A stretch of 64,000 bases of DNA, taken from Sipunculus nudus (lineage: Eukaryota > Annelida > Sipuncula > Golfingiida > Sipunculidae). The position numbers were made by a program, and so were the translations under genes. Of the stretch, positions 36,241 through 48,899 are shown piece after piece (the first letter of the stretch is position 1; each line of letters starts with the position of its first letter). The DNA lies in the NCBI GenBank assembly GCA_026874595.1, contig CM049306.1, forward strand, positions 83,662,142 through 83,726,141. The letters run 5' to 3'. The notes beneath the pieces were generated by a model. It saw only the letters and a list, made by a program, of their open reading frames with translations, did not search any database and was not told where the DNA came from.

Positions 36241-38559
36241 AACCAGTTTCATTACGCAAGTTCAATGCAACATGGTTGCTATATGCTGGCAATTTACATA
36301 CAAAACACCTTAAATTTGTAATTAAACACTCAGACGCACATGTATCTGTAATAGATACTTGCAATGGCTATGCATTCACACTTCAAACATTTTATATCAA
36401 AGTCTGACAGGTCCTAAAGTGTTGTTGCCTGATCGATCTTCAACTTCGCTCACCACAAATGTTATGCAAAGACAACTGAGTTGCATTCAGGTAACTTGCC
36501 ACAGTCCCAAGCCATGTCAGAAAATGTCTGATTAATTATACCTTAAAGTTTGGAATGGAGATGCGGAGGGGGGATGGGAAACAGGATTTTATTTACCTGG
36601 TCATATCGTAATAGCGGGCCTAATTTGGATGATGTTATAATGGAAATATAAATGATGGCTATCATAAAGATGGTTGCAAGGTGAGTCAAATAGACATAAA
36701 GGAATAAATACCTTTAAATGCATGTTTATATTGGTTATTATAACTATTTATGCAATGCAATAAATTGTTTTTGATGTTTGAAAATAAGTTAAAACATGGC
36801 ATTTTATTGTAATGCTTTGTATCACCGGTATTGAGAAAATATTGATGTGTTTACTTCCAAACCGTCCTGGAACTTAACAATTTTAAAAGGGTCCAAAGGT
36901 TGTCTTTTGATTGTAAAATTCAGTGTGCACCTGAAGGTTCAAGTAAAAATATATGATCTGGTCTGCTAGTCGCAGTTTGTAAGTTTTTATTTTGACCAGA
37001 AAAACAAACTCCCTTAATTTTTGGAATCCCCAAATAAAGTATTCCTTGGACTTATATTTGATTTAGTACAATTATCATACTATTTTCAATCATTTTCTGA
37101 GCTAAAAGTTTGTACTATCTGGAAGTTTCAAAGAAAGAACAGAACATTTCATAAATTTCAAACCGATTGCCTGTGGTCAAAGTCGTCACTCAATCTATTT
37201 GACACATCATTTATGTAACCAGGTCAGTTCCTTTTTGCCCATTGCGCATTTAAAAATCTTGCCGGTTAAATAATTGACTAGAAATATCTGAAGTTACCAT
37301 ATGGACATGTGCCCATTCTGGGGACACATATTCTGAATACAGGTGATTTTCCTGGCAAGCTGAAGTGAATTTGCGATCACTGATTTGCCAGAAATTTAAG
37401 TCACCTGGCCCTCTTATACCCTCAGCTGTTGAGAGGTCAGGAGCTCACACAATGCAGCTTGCATATGGAAAAAATTTGGGCCTTTCCTTTTACCGTACAT
37501 AGCTAATTTAATATTCAAGATAATAACGGGAGTGTACGCACAGGATGAAACAGCCTCCAAGAGTGCCACCGTGTGTTAGTTTGATAGACTAAATGCATGC
37601 CACTTTGTGACGACACATACAACCGCATACTTTCCAATGGCAGTGTGGCTTTGTGATGAGGGAATTCATCAATTAATAGAAATATTTCTGTTGAAATGGA
37701 ATATTCTATTATATTACATAGTAAGAGTGAAACAAGCACAATTGGTATCTCTGAATAATTTTATTAGACCAGTTGACGTCAAAATCAGTACTGCCGACCG
37801 TGTCCATTTTAAACTGCTGTAAGCAGTATCAAAGTTGAAAGAAAAGAAACTGCAGGGCACTTTGGCTTTAGAAAGTGGTGATTAGTTAGGTGGAAGGATG
37901 AAATTCAGACATTTTTGCTGCAAGAAGTTTCATACATATACATGTTGTCTGGAAATTTTAGCGCGAAAGAAAAATCCTTCACTCCATAGGCATTTCGCTT
38001 ATCCTTCGACAAATGAATTGACCCCCCAGTAATTGGTCCGTGCAAATTTTGTCAGTAAACTTTGAAAGTAGTATTGGTATATTAGCGTGTCTGTTAACAT
38101 AAGGTCTACCTCGTTTAAGATCAGACGGTCGGACTTATAAGACTGGACTTCACAGTAGTCTGTAGGTGAACTTGGGTAGCCACATTGGAGCTCCAGTGGC
38201 ACATGTCAAGCGAATATACACAGAGGTTGGCATATGAGGAAATTTGACCAACTGTGTCATAGACATTATTAAGTCATTATTAGAATAGACTCTACATATT
38301 ATATAATAAGGCAACCTGACGTCAGCTGCCACTAATTATAAAAATGACATGTCAAGAAAAAGGGAATCTTCTAGAAGCATAAAGGGTTTAACAGTGGTGA
38401 ACTTTTGAAATACCAACTGTGTCAATAAGCTTTATCTTAGCAAACGTCAGCTATATAATAAATATAGCAGAAATCTGCACTGAAAAGGTCTGGCAAGAAA
38501 ATTGAGACACTTTTCTAGGAAGGCATGTATTTATTGCTTATTTTGGCATACAAATCACT
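36241..38559. other. no supported gene
   Basis: Mixed composition; GC-richer around 37500-38340. Overlapping ORFs on both strands at 37515-37822 are unconvincing. A TTGACGTCAA palindrome (CRE core TGACGTCA) occurs near 37774. No repeat family recognised. Confidence 0.35.
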
Positions 38560-38632
38560 CAAAAAAAAAAAACTGGAAAAAATAGGGTCGGTCAGGTGAC
38601 CTGAAACAAAGGTTTTTTTATTTTTTGGCCTT
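38560..38632. repeat. MITE-end-like segment, right
   Basis: Contains an A12 run, GGGTCGGTCAGGTGACCTG and then GAAACAAAGGTTTTTTTA ending TTTTTTGGCC, inverse of the segment at 36154. AGGTGACCT is palindromic. Confidence 0.5.
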
Positions 38633-40779
38633 AATCTCATGGTAACAAGACTCTGACCAACTGGTTAGTTATATGACCACCCAGGGTTCTAAAAAAGCAC
38701 CAGACATTTGAGAAAGACACACATCAACAATAAAAAGTCATACCTGAGTTCCTCCCTAATAATGCCAAGTTTCTTCACTAGATGTCACCATGTTTGGTTG
38801 ACCTGCCAGTGCAGCAAGAAAGGTGTACAAAAAGAAAAAAGATGACTGCCTGCAGCAAGGATTGGTCTCTATTATAGAAGCAAATCCAAACCTTTGAGCA
38901 TTTTACTAAATTCTATCAATATCTCTTTTTAGATATCTGATTCATATCAAACTGACACTAAGACAAAGGGAAAGACAGACACTGAGGCAGGAGGACATGT
39001 ATAAAACAAGGGACCCATGGGTGATTGGACTATAAATGTTTCTCCACTGTGATACTATATCGAGTCGATAAAGCTTATGAATATCATGTACATGTTGGGC
39101 TATTATAAAGGAATGTAATGTAATATGTGAGTAAATGATAAATGAAATTACCTGACTGATGGATTAATAGAGTCAAATAAAGTGGTTTATTTTTTATTTA
39201 TTTAGGAGGGGTTGAAAATTGTGATATATTTGAGCAAATATGAATGCAATGACAGCAGTAATAAGCAGTAGTAGAATGATGATAAGGCTATTTGTTGAAG
39301 GATCTAAAGTGTATGGTAGTCTGCAAGCGTTCAATTTGACAGATATGATGTTATGATTAACTATGCTGATGAAGTGATTTATTAATATGTGACTGTATGA
39401 CACAATATCTCTTTAGTCTTGACAAGGTACATTATTGTGATGCCCACTATGTCTACATATTACACAAACTTGACATAATTTCTGGCATGTACATAGGTAC
39501 CTATGGACGAATAGTTATACAAAATATTCAAGTATGAATATATCTGATTCATCTTGTTCTTGCTTACTGAGGCTGACTTTGGGATGGGGTTCGGAGAAGG
39601 GAAAAGTGAGGGCAGCACGAAGGTCGATGTAGAAATATTCTATTGTAATGTTTTTCATTTATATAAGAATATGAAAAGCTAAGAGGAAAGGGGCCCTCCT
39701 ACTTGGTTATAGTAAAGTTCTAAATATATGACTGCAAACTAATACTCTGACAAGACTGTCATGAAGAAAAACAGTAAAAGTTTTGAGATACTGAGTTGCA
39801 TACGAAAATTTACAGATGGACAGGCAAGTTGACAGAATGGACTAATACCTTTATTTCACTTTCAAGAGAATAATGCATTTAAGTTTATATATAATCCTAT
39901 TTTTTTAAGCAGATCCACTTTTTCATTAAGAAGTTTTTATCTGAATCATTTTTTTATTTACATGTTTATAAATTTTTAATTAAAAAACCTGAAAATATAA
40001 GTCAAAATATTAGAATTGTTGCAAAAGTTGCAATCATTATATATACAGAGTGAAACATTGGGTCATATTATGCATACACATATATTTTATTATTTTTATA
40101 TCATAAATGTTTAAACTGATTTTAAAAGAAAATAATGCCACAACATGGCATCTACAAGATTATTCCTTGAATCACTATTGAAAAGTATTGCACATTGAAG
40201 TTTTCAGGACATGCTTAATTTTATTCACAAAAATAAAATAAAAAGTAAATTTGATAAAATAAAACATCTTTTCAAATAAAGTATACACTGTTGGTTGAAT
40301 GAGGGACAAACAATATCATTGTGCTAATTACTATCCCAGTTTTAATTAATTACTGGAATTAATAGTCAATTTCACACCTGGTGAAATTTTTACTCTTCTG
40401 AAGTAAGGAATTACTTATCTCATGAACATCCACACTTTCACAGCAATAGACCACTTTGTGGACACAATTAAATGTACACTTTAATCATTGTAACCCTGGT
40501 GGTTCAATACAAAATCTAAAATGTAGCATGTCCAAGAATAAAATAAAATACAGAAAAATTATAACATTCATCTAGTTTATGCACCAGCTGGGGGGGGGGG
40601 GGATGAGTGCAGTGCAGAGGGGAAGCCTGCTAGTAGTGGCCAAGCTGGGCCAAGGTAAGCTGCCTGGGGTGGGTTACATAATGCAAGTGAAGGCTGTACT
40701 ACTAGGTGGGCTAGATGTAAACATCTCTTGACATGGTGTATGAAAACATGAATAAAAGCTATTCATTCCAATTAATTTC
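38633..40779. other. no recognisable feature
   Basis: AT-rich. A G13 run lies at 40590-40602. No gene supported. Confidence 0.45.
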
Positions 40780-42137
40780 TTTTGAAAGTTCAGATTTTAA
40801 AAGATTAAATCCTTATGCATATATGCTGGGAAAATTAAATCAACAGTGCCAAAGTTGGACAAAATTTAAGGTATTGATTTTTTATTTATGCTAATAACTT
40901 GAAAAATTTGCAAAATTCAGATCTAATTTTGGGTAAACAATTGAATCTTGATTAGATAAAGTTATATTCCTGAAAAAAAGTCTCTAGGTTCAGCAATTCT
41001 CATGTTAGGTGAGTAAATATATTTCCTGATTTTTAAAAAAATTGCATTATGTTTTGGCCCATAACTTCAAAATAATACCCAAAACTGACCTAATTTTTGG
41101 TATGTTCATAGAAAATATATAAAAGAATGTGAATACTATATACGATCAAAAACAGATCAGTGGTTTTGATATTAGTCAGCCTTGAAGTGTAACAATGGCT
41201 TTTTTTTATGGAAAAAGTTTTTTTTCCTTAATATCTCGAAGGAACAAAGTCCTAATGACCCAATTTTCGGTATGGTAGGAGATTTTGGGGACATCTAAAA
41301 TTATGTCAACAGCCTGGGGAGCATAGAGATGTGCACTGAATGACCTACAGTCATCAAAGTGGACTGCTTGACAATGTAATGGAATACAACAAGAGCCTCC
41401 AAAAAAATTCAATAACTAGCCTAATTTTGCAGCTTTTATTTTCAAATTTCAGATTTTAACAGATTAAATCCTTATGTATACATGGTGTGAAAATTAAATC
41501 CACAGTACTTACAGGAAAAAAACGTGCCACGGCCAAAGTTGGGCAAAATTTAAGGTACCTATTTTATATTTTTGTCAATAATTAAAAAAATTTAACAAAT
41601 TTTGATCTAATTTTTGGTATACAATTAAATTTTGATTAATTAAAGTTGTATTACTGGAAAAAAGTCCCTACCTTTAACACTTTTGGTCTTAAGTGACCAA
41701 ATATCTTCCTGATTTTTTTTACAAAGTCCATTATGTTTGGGCCCATAACTTTTTTAAATTATATAATACTGACTTAATATCTGGCATGTACATAGGAACT
41801 ATATAGAGGAATATTTATGGTAAATATGAAGAAAACCAGATGAGTGGTTTTGATATTAGGCAGTCCTGAAGTGTGAAAATAGATTTCTAATAAAAAATTG
41901 AGGTTTTTCCTTAATATCTCAAAGGAACGAAGTCCTATTGACCCAATTTTTGGCATGGTAGGAGATTATAGGGACATCTAACTGTATGCCGAAATTCAGA
42001 TTCGTAGGTCCAATGGTGTTGAAACGTGCCAGTCTTACAGACGGACATCCAGACGGACAGACAGACAGACGGACGGATGACGGACAATGGACCATGACTA
42101 TAGCTCAGATGACTTATAGTCAGCTGAGCTAAAAAAG
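40780..42137 (+). mobile_element. dispersed repeat with two ~660-bp units and a terminal hairpin
   Basis: Two diverged direct copies start near 40791 and 41450. Shared words in order include CAGATTTTAA, GATTAAATCCTTATG, CAAAATTTAAGGTA, CCATAACTT and GACCCAATTTTTGG or GACCCAATTTTCGG. After the second unit come ACAGACGGACATCCAGACGG, a GACGGACGGATGACGGAC tract and a hairpin at 42101-42135 (arms TAGCTCAGATGACT and AGTCAGCTGAGCTA, 3-nt loop), then A6. The same tail ends the repeat at 50.4-51.9 kb. This looks like a non-autonomous mobile repeat whose class is uncertain. Confidence 0.7.
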
Positions 42138-42984
42138 GGAAGTACAAACTACAGACAAAAATGTTTGACATATTACTTTTAATTATTAACAATCAAGGCA
42201 TAATACATTTTCATAAACAGTCCACAGAATATATTTTCAGAAACTGTGCACAGAATTGATTTTATTATGGATACTTAGAGATACTGCACAAAATTACTAC
42301 ACTGATTAATAAGCTTATCATAGCACTATTGGGTATAAAATGTTCCTCACTGCAAAGTGGATTAAATAGATGATGGACGTTAAATCATATGCACTATAAC
42401 TAGTCCAGCAGGCTTTCAGCTCTAGTAATAACATCTGGAGTAAATTCACTGCCATAATAAAATCTCCCTATCAATTTAGGTTACTAGACTCAATGGTTCC
42501 AGAAGGTTGGACCTCATTTCTTCTGATAAATTGCCTGTGGCATATTACTATGCCTAGGTGTCTATCATGTAGGGATGTGCTACTGACATTTGTTTATGGA
42601 ATGATCTGGATCTGGAGATAAACGTGCAGTGCATGTACTTTGGCTCTGTTGCTGGACATCAGGTGTGGGGTATTGGCCCAATGATCCAGATCTCAAAAAC
42701 AGAGCATCCAAATTCTTCTTTATTTTTCACTGTTAGCTGGCTATCCATTTACTGAGCTATAGCAATTACCCTGGATCTGTCTACTGGATGTCTTGCTATC
42801 TTTTAAAATGACAGTTTAGCATAAATCACCCTGTCCCACTACAAAAATCCTACTCTTAAACTGATACTGGTTCACTGATATTTACACTATAAACTATCCT
42901 TAAGGTGCTTGTGCTTTGCAATATATGTCTGTAACATATTCACAAGTCTAATGACTTATATGACTATATTTCAACTTACAACTA
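42138..42984. other. no recognisable feature
   Basis: Ordinary sequence up to the SINE target site. Confidence 0.45.
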
Positions 42985-43447
42985 GATATCAGAGAAAACT
43001 GGCTTCTGTGGCTCATTGGTAGAGCGCAGGACTCAAAGCCGGGAGATTGTGGGTTCGAATCTCAACTGAGGCGGTGAGGTTTTTCATGGTCGGGCCCCCA
43101 CCCAGGGTGAGCACTCTGCAGGCTTAATGGGAAGGCCGTGCCCAACAGCCGTGTATCACTCACATATGAGTGCCTCTTTGGGGGGTTCCTCGGTGTTATG
43201 ACCCAGCAATGGAGATGATTACACTTAGGACCCGCAGGTGCGGTAGACACCAGGCCTGGCTGACACCAGGAAACAAAATAACAATAATAGGAAGCGAGTG
43301 CTACCGCCCTGTCAAGTAGTCCAAAACCAAAATGGAAACTCTGCAGATGTATATACTTAGATTAAGAATTAGATAAGTCAGCATTAAAAAAATGGAGGCA
43401 GTTACCTCCTCCAAAAAATTAATTTAAAAAAAAAAGATATCAGAGAA
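42985..43447 (+). mobile_element. tRNA-derived SINE with 12-bp target-site duplication
   Basis: The element body is 42997-43435. Its head is tRNA-like: A-box region TGGCTCATTGGTAGAGCGC at 43010-43028 and B box GGTTCGAATCTC at 43052-43063, spaced as in a tRNA. The body is GC-rich and the tail is A-rich, ending in A10 or longer at 43426-43435. GATATCAGAGAA occurs exactly at 42985-42996 and again at 43436-43447, the target duplication expected from LINE-driven target-primed reverse transcription. The perfect duplication suggests a recent insertion. Its 62-codon minus ORF is not a gene. Confidence 0.95.
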
Positions 43448-43804
43448 TTGTTGCCAAGGTTACTGACACCTTCATAGAACACTGGAGTGAAGAACTTCTC
43501 ACAAATGATATGGAATGAAAATTAATAACCAGCTGTTGTAATTTGCAATTCAATGTTTTGTGTATTCAATTCCATTTGAAACTAGAATGAAGAAACTGCA
43601 AAAAAAGATATGTGTCCCCTCATGCATGTGGGCTCCCTATCCCCAAATTTGAGAAAAAATATACACTTCTTCAAAATTTATGGTGTCAAGTGAAATCATA
43701 AATTTTCCATAAATTTACCATGAAGTTAAAAATATCAAACTCCTTGGTTTTCTAACTCTAAGAGCACTTGGTTAAAACATTTGGTTATCAAATTGAAGAA
43801 AAAA
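43448..43804. other. no recognisable feature
   Basis: AT-rich stretch between the SINE and the Helentron-like element. Confidence 0.5.
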
Positions 43805-45248
43805 ACTAGAATACGGGTAGTCCACAAGCGACTGCGTGTATCCGCCAAAATCAGAGTGGAACGGGTGAAATGAGGCATGGATTGAGTAGCAAGGGGAAAT
43901 AGAGTGAGGTGTGCTGCATATTAGCATGGATGTCTACAGCCGAAATGTGTATGTAGGTTGTGCCACCTACCACAAAATCCAGAAAGCTACCAAAGTTGTA
44001 TACATATGCAAATTTTTAGGCAGATAAGTCATACCACTACATGTATATGAGTGATTTTATCCCACAGCAGAAAAACAGAAGGACTTGTGCAAAAATGGTG
44101 GCAGGTGGCACCACAAATTTTGTGTATGATTAAGAGCTATGTGAGACCTATACACATGCAAAATTTCAGGGGGATATGTCCAACCAGTCCTGAGATATAA
44201 ACCTGAATGTCTGCAGCATATACATAAATGTAGGTGGCGCCACCTGCCAAAAAAATTGAGAAAGTTATCCAAGATGTATAAACAGGCAAAATTTTAGGCA
44301 GATAAGTCAAACCACTACTGAGATATGAGTGATTTTAGCCCACAGCAGACAAACAGACTGACGCTGTGCAAAAACGGTTGCAGGTGGCCCCTCCAGTTTT
44401 GTGTATGATAAAGAGCTATGTGAGATCTATACACATGCAAAATATTGGCACAATCGGTCAAACGGTTCCCAAGATGAGCTTGGATGTCTGCAGCATAAAC
44501 TAGAATGTAGGTGGCGCCACCTGTCATAAAATCCAGAAAGCTGTCCAGGATGTATAAACCTGCTAAATTTTAGGCAGATATGTCAAACCACTGCCAACAT
44601 ATGAGTGATTTTATCCCACGGAAGACAAACAGATGGATGCTGTGCAAAATTGGTTGCAGGTGGCGCCACCAGATTTGTGTATGATCTATACACATGCAAA
44701 TTTTCAGGAAGATACACCAAACCATTCTGGCGATATAAGCATGGATGTCTGCAGTGTGAACATGAATGTAGGTGGCGCCACCTGTCATAAAATCAAGAAA
44801 GCCATCCAGGATGTATACGCATGCCAAATTTCAGGTGAATAAGTTAAACCACTGCAGAGATATGAGTGATTTTAACCCAGGACAGACAAACAGATGGACA
44901 CTGTGCAAACATGGTTGCAGGTGGCGCCACTATTTCTTGTGTATATTATAAAGCTATCCAAGGGCTACATTTGTACAAATTTTTTTTCCTGATCTGTCAA
45001 ACAGTTCCTGAGATATGTGGGTTTATGTGTGGAAACAGGCACACAAATGGACGCTGGGCAGAGAGGAAAGGTCAGAGGTCAAAGCCAATTGGTTAGGCAC
45101 CAATTCACATGACACTGACCCGATAATTGGTGTAATTTCGGAAAAATCAGTCCAGTAGTCTCAGAGGAGTTCTCCGGAAACCAACGCGGTGGCGGCAGAT
45201 CCCGGACAAAAACAAAATATCCCCAAAACTTTGTTTTGGCGGATACAA
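43805..45248 (-). mobile_element. Helentron-like non-autonomous element, copy 1
   Basis: Read on the minus strand, the element starts GTATCCGCCAAAACAAAG and ends TTTTGGCGGATAC, a hairpin-forming stretch and then GTATTCTAG. The start and the inner 3' word form a 13-bp subterminal inverted repeat. The core consists of about four diverged ~260-280-bp units, each with two palindromes GGTGGCGCCACC (44231-44919). In this copy the 3' hairpin is imperfect (GTAGTC paired with GACTGC). No Rep/helicase is encoded. The design (subterminal inverted repeats, tandem core, 3' hairpin just before the end) is that of Helentron-associated elements. Many short ORFs inside come from the repeat. Confidence 0.75.
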
Positions 45249-45860
45249 ATATGCAACAGTTTAAAAGGTATTGGGCTAAAAAAATTGTAGATTTCTGAAG
45301 ATTTGACCTACTAGTTGAATGTCAAGCATTGGTTTTAAACTAATCTGAATGTTTAGTTGAAACAATTTACATATCATATTTACATATTGTCGAAAAAAAA
45401 AGTGTGGTTAAAAAAAATCCCAAAACAATTTTATTCCACATGATTTGACATTGAAAATGGTTTTTAACAGTTTCTAAACTTTTCCAAGAATTATTTAGAA
45501 ACAACTGAAAACTTAAATAGAAAATAATGAGTGGTTCAAAAGTTATAGTGTTCACGCACAATTCTAAATTGGCTGATCTGACCTTTCAGATGAATGTCAA
45601 TGTCACCAGATTCTGAACTCAACTAAGAACTTGGTTTTAACAACTTGTGTATCCAGTTTGAGGATAAAATATGTAATGTTTAAAAGTTTTGGGGTTCACA
45701 GTATTTTTTTTTATTTTGACTAATCTGAACATATTAATGAAGGTCAAGTTCACTGGATTTCAAACTTGTCCTAGATATTGGTAGAAACAACTGAAATATC
45801 AAACTTCATAAAAATATTGAGTGGTTCAAAGGTTATAATCACAAAACTAGGGGCCCAAAA
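45249..45860 (+). repeat. AGGTCA-type repeat, diverged
   Basis: Diverged relatives of the 18.4-kb array: TGACCTTTCAGATGAATGTC with AATGTCACCAGATT around 45577-45610 and GAAGGTCAAGTTCACTGGAT near 45739. Abuts Helentron-like copy 1. Confidence 0.6.
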
Positions 45861-48679
45861 CTAGTTTTTTTTTTTTTTCAAAATTTGGGTCCTGTGATCA
45901 GTTTGAAGCCAAAAAACCTGTCTAACCAAACTGCAGTTTTCATCCAGAAACTTAATCAATAATCGTAATATATCAATAATCAATAATAATATACACTGTC
46001 AATGATATATTTTTTTCTTCATCCTTATTAAATACACAGCACCATCTGGTGCCATTAGCTTAATCTTAACCTCACTGCTTTTCCAATTTATGAATAACAA
46101 CACAATTAAGTAAAACTTAAAGTGTGGGAATAATTTTCATTCCAACAAGCTACAACTTGAGACAGCAGAAAATCAAAAGCCTTCAATACCACAATGAACA
46201 TATGCGAGCATAGTTAATTTAATCTATCAAATAAAATAGATAGTATGTTTTTGTAAACAGGGAGCCACCTTCATACAAGAGTAAGGCTTTAAAGTGTCAT
46301 TAGATGGAAAAGTCAAGGCCAGAATGGTTAAAATTAGATAATTAAAATGTACACATTTGATTTGTAGGTTGCAAAAACATTCAAGGCCTTTTTCTAGTCA
46401 CCAGACTTAACCTACCTCTCTATTGACAAGGAGAAAGCTGCACACTAGGTTACACAGAGAGGTGCTCAGCCTTGTCAGATATAAAGGTCACTACCATCAG
46501 AATCAACAAGAGATGCATGCTATGTTTGCTTTAGTCCAATGACCAAGCATTATGCCCATGTCACCTGGGTCCTGGTGAGACTTCCCTGTCAATCATTCAC
46601 TGCCACATACACTGTCTGTTACATGTATTCATCCATTCACACTGAATGGAATGATAGATCTAGTGGCCTTTGGGCAATGAAGCTCAGCTGAACATATGAT
46701 AATGTTACACTCTACATGCACTGCTTATTCTTATCATATATAGGCTTGTAGATGGCAGAGCTCCTGCATTATCTATCTCTTATTGTTTACAGTTAGGTAC
46801 AAATAACTGATACATCTAGGCTTATTCTCCCGGCTAATCATTTGTGATTTATTTGAGATTTGACATTGATAAGCAACGAGGCTGTGATAGTAGATATTTT
46901 GTTCAACATATGGCAGAAAGTAGGTCAACATGACCTAATATTTTTTAAACTGGGCATTAACCTTAAAACTGAATGCCTCCTTAAGGTATACAACAAAAGG
47001 AGATGGGTTCAAACTGCAAGTTCAGTGTTAACAGGGTTCATAGACTTTGAGCAAATCAAAATTTCAGGGCTTTTTCATGACTTTAACAGGACAGGCAATA
47101 AAAAAATCATGACCTATTCCTTGTCACTTTGACATATAATGTTACTAAGGAAACTGGAGATGCAAATAATCCTTGATCATTTACATATAAAAAATATAGC
47201 TAAACCAATATATATATAGTTAAGAGTCATTGTTTTAGCAGCTAAAATATGTTCTGTTATTTATGTTTGAGAGGAGAAGCAGAAAAATGTGCATTTTAAA
47301 ATTTTCTTTTCATTTGTAAAAATGTACTTGCATTGGGCTTCATTTTTAGGATAATAAACTATAAACACAAACACATGGAATGGTTAAGTAAGAACAATCC
47401 AATTTAACAGTTCAGTCTTGCAAAGTGTTTCAATGTTTAAATGAAAACTTTTTTTTAAGATTCTTTAATACTGACAGTGAACTATTACTAAGATTTCAAA
47501 ACTGTCAATCAAATTTCTTTCGAAGATAGAGATGCCAACAACCCAAGAATAAAATCTGGGTGCATGGTATATGGTAACAAAACACAAGCACTGTTAAATT
47601 AAGTAGTTTAATAGGCACATATGAAGTAAATGGTGAAACACTGATGTAAATGGTGCAGTTCTTGCTTACCCCAATTAAACAGTGCTTGTATTTTGATACC
47701 ATGTAAGAAGTAAATATTATTTCAGTTTCTTAACTTTTACCTTTTTCTTTTATGTATTATCATATTAAAAATGTAATGTTATTAATTTGATATATGGAAG
47801 AAAAAAGAAGTGTCTTGATTAAGGGATTAATTTACCTTACTAAAAGATATCCAGTGACATTAGCTACTAATACGGTGGTTGTGAACCTTAGGCTATCACT
47901 TTAAACATTTAATTAAAAAAATGAATTTAAAATTATTTAAACTCTGGGTTTTTACAATTTATTGTTCAGACCAGCAAAGCAGCTTGTGTACAGGAGGGTT
48001 TTTGAAATTTTCTATAGTATTAATCTGTTTTTGTCTAGTTATGAACTATAAGAGATACACAATTGCTTGTAGTATGAACATCACAAATTCACTGTGCAAT
48101 TATAACAGAAGGCCCAGGAGGGCAGGAATTTGGTATTTAATCTCAGTAGGCTCCCTGAAAACAGGAACATCCAAACCTCTTACAGGATACCAAGGCTACC
48201 ATCATAATAATAATAAAAGTTACATTCTGTAATTTTTACCTTTCTGTAAATGGCAGCCTTTTCTTTATTTCTTTCATTTTTTAAATTAAATTTTTAAGTT
48301 GCTATTTTCAATTTATGACTCTCTTTTATCCCTGTAAAATGTCTCAAAGAAGCTTAATATATGATTTATCATGTTAAACTCACAGACTTAAGTAATTATT
48401 TTTTAATGCAAATGACTGTGAGACATCTTTTACCACTTTAATCCAAACTTTAAAAGTTGAAAGTTTAAAAGTGAAAATTTAAAATCCTACCCATTCTAAA
48501 AAATATGGAGTCATATTGACCTGCTGCATGAAAGTACATTTAGATTTTCCTAGATATTCTTTTGTGCAACTGAATAAGTGGCATAACCTACAGATAATAC
48601 CTGAATGTTTCAGTTAATATATAATAATGACAAGAGGTCTGCAATCAGCAAGTGATCATAAAAAAACCCTTCCAGAAGT
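45861..48679. other. no supported gene
   Basis: AT-rich. Includes an isolated AGGTCA inverted repeat at 46922-46936. ORFs at 46860-47132 and 47921-48232 have no recognisable domain; the latter ends in an ATAATAATAATAA tail that could be a retroposon 3' end. Confidence 0.4.
46922..46936. promoter_or_regulatory. perfect AGGTCA inverted repeat, 3-nt spacer (ERE-like)
   Basis: AGGTCAACATGACCT matches the consensus palindrome bound by estrogen receptor dimers. Unlike those at 50.7-51.7 kb, it is not in an obvious tandem array. Binding is not shown by sequence alone. Confidence 0.4.
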
Positions 48680-48897
48680 CTTGACCTTGAAAAATATGTA
48701 AAGGTCATAAATGATCATCACATGCAATTCTCTCCATTAAGAACTTTTTCAACATAATACATATCTGAATGCACACTGAAAAGCAGAACTGTTTAAACAA
48801 GTCATGACAAATTTGACATATAGGGAATATTTTCAAATATTCATAGAGGTTCATTTCAGTGACTTAATCTTGTACTGATTTTAACATTAAACCCTAG
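48680..48897. repeat. short AGGTCA-type fragment and flanking sequence
   Basis: TTGACCTTGAAAAATATGTA followed by AAGGTCATAAATGATC near 48680-48715 resembles a fragment of the AGGTCA repeat family; the rest is unremarkable. Confidence 0.4.
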
Positions 48898-48899
48898 TA

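Noticed and set aside
43001-43074. Functional tRNA gene
   Set aside because: The tRNA-like head is joined to a GC-rich body and A tail between target duplications and lacks a credible acceptor stem, so it is a SINE.
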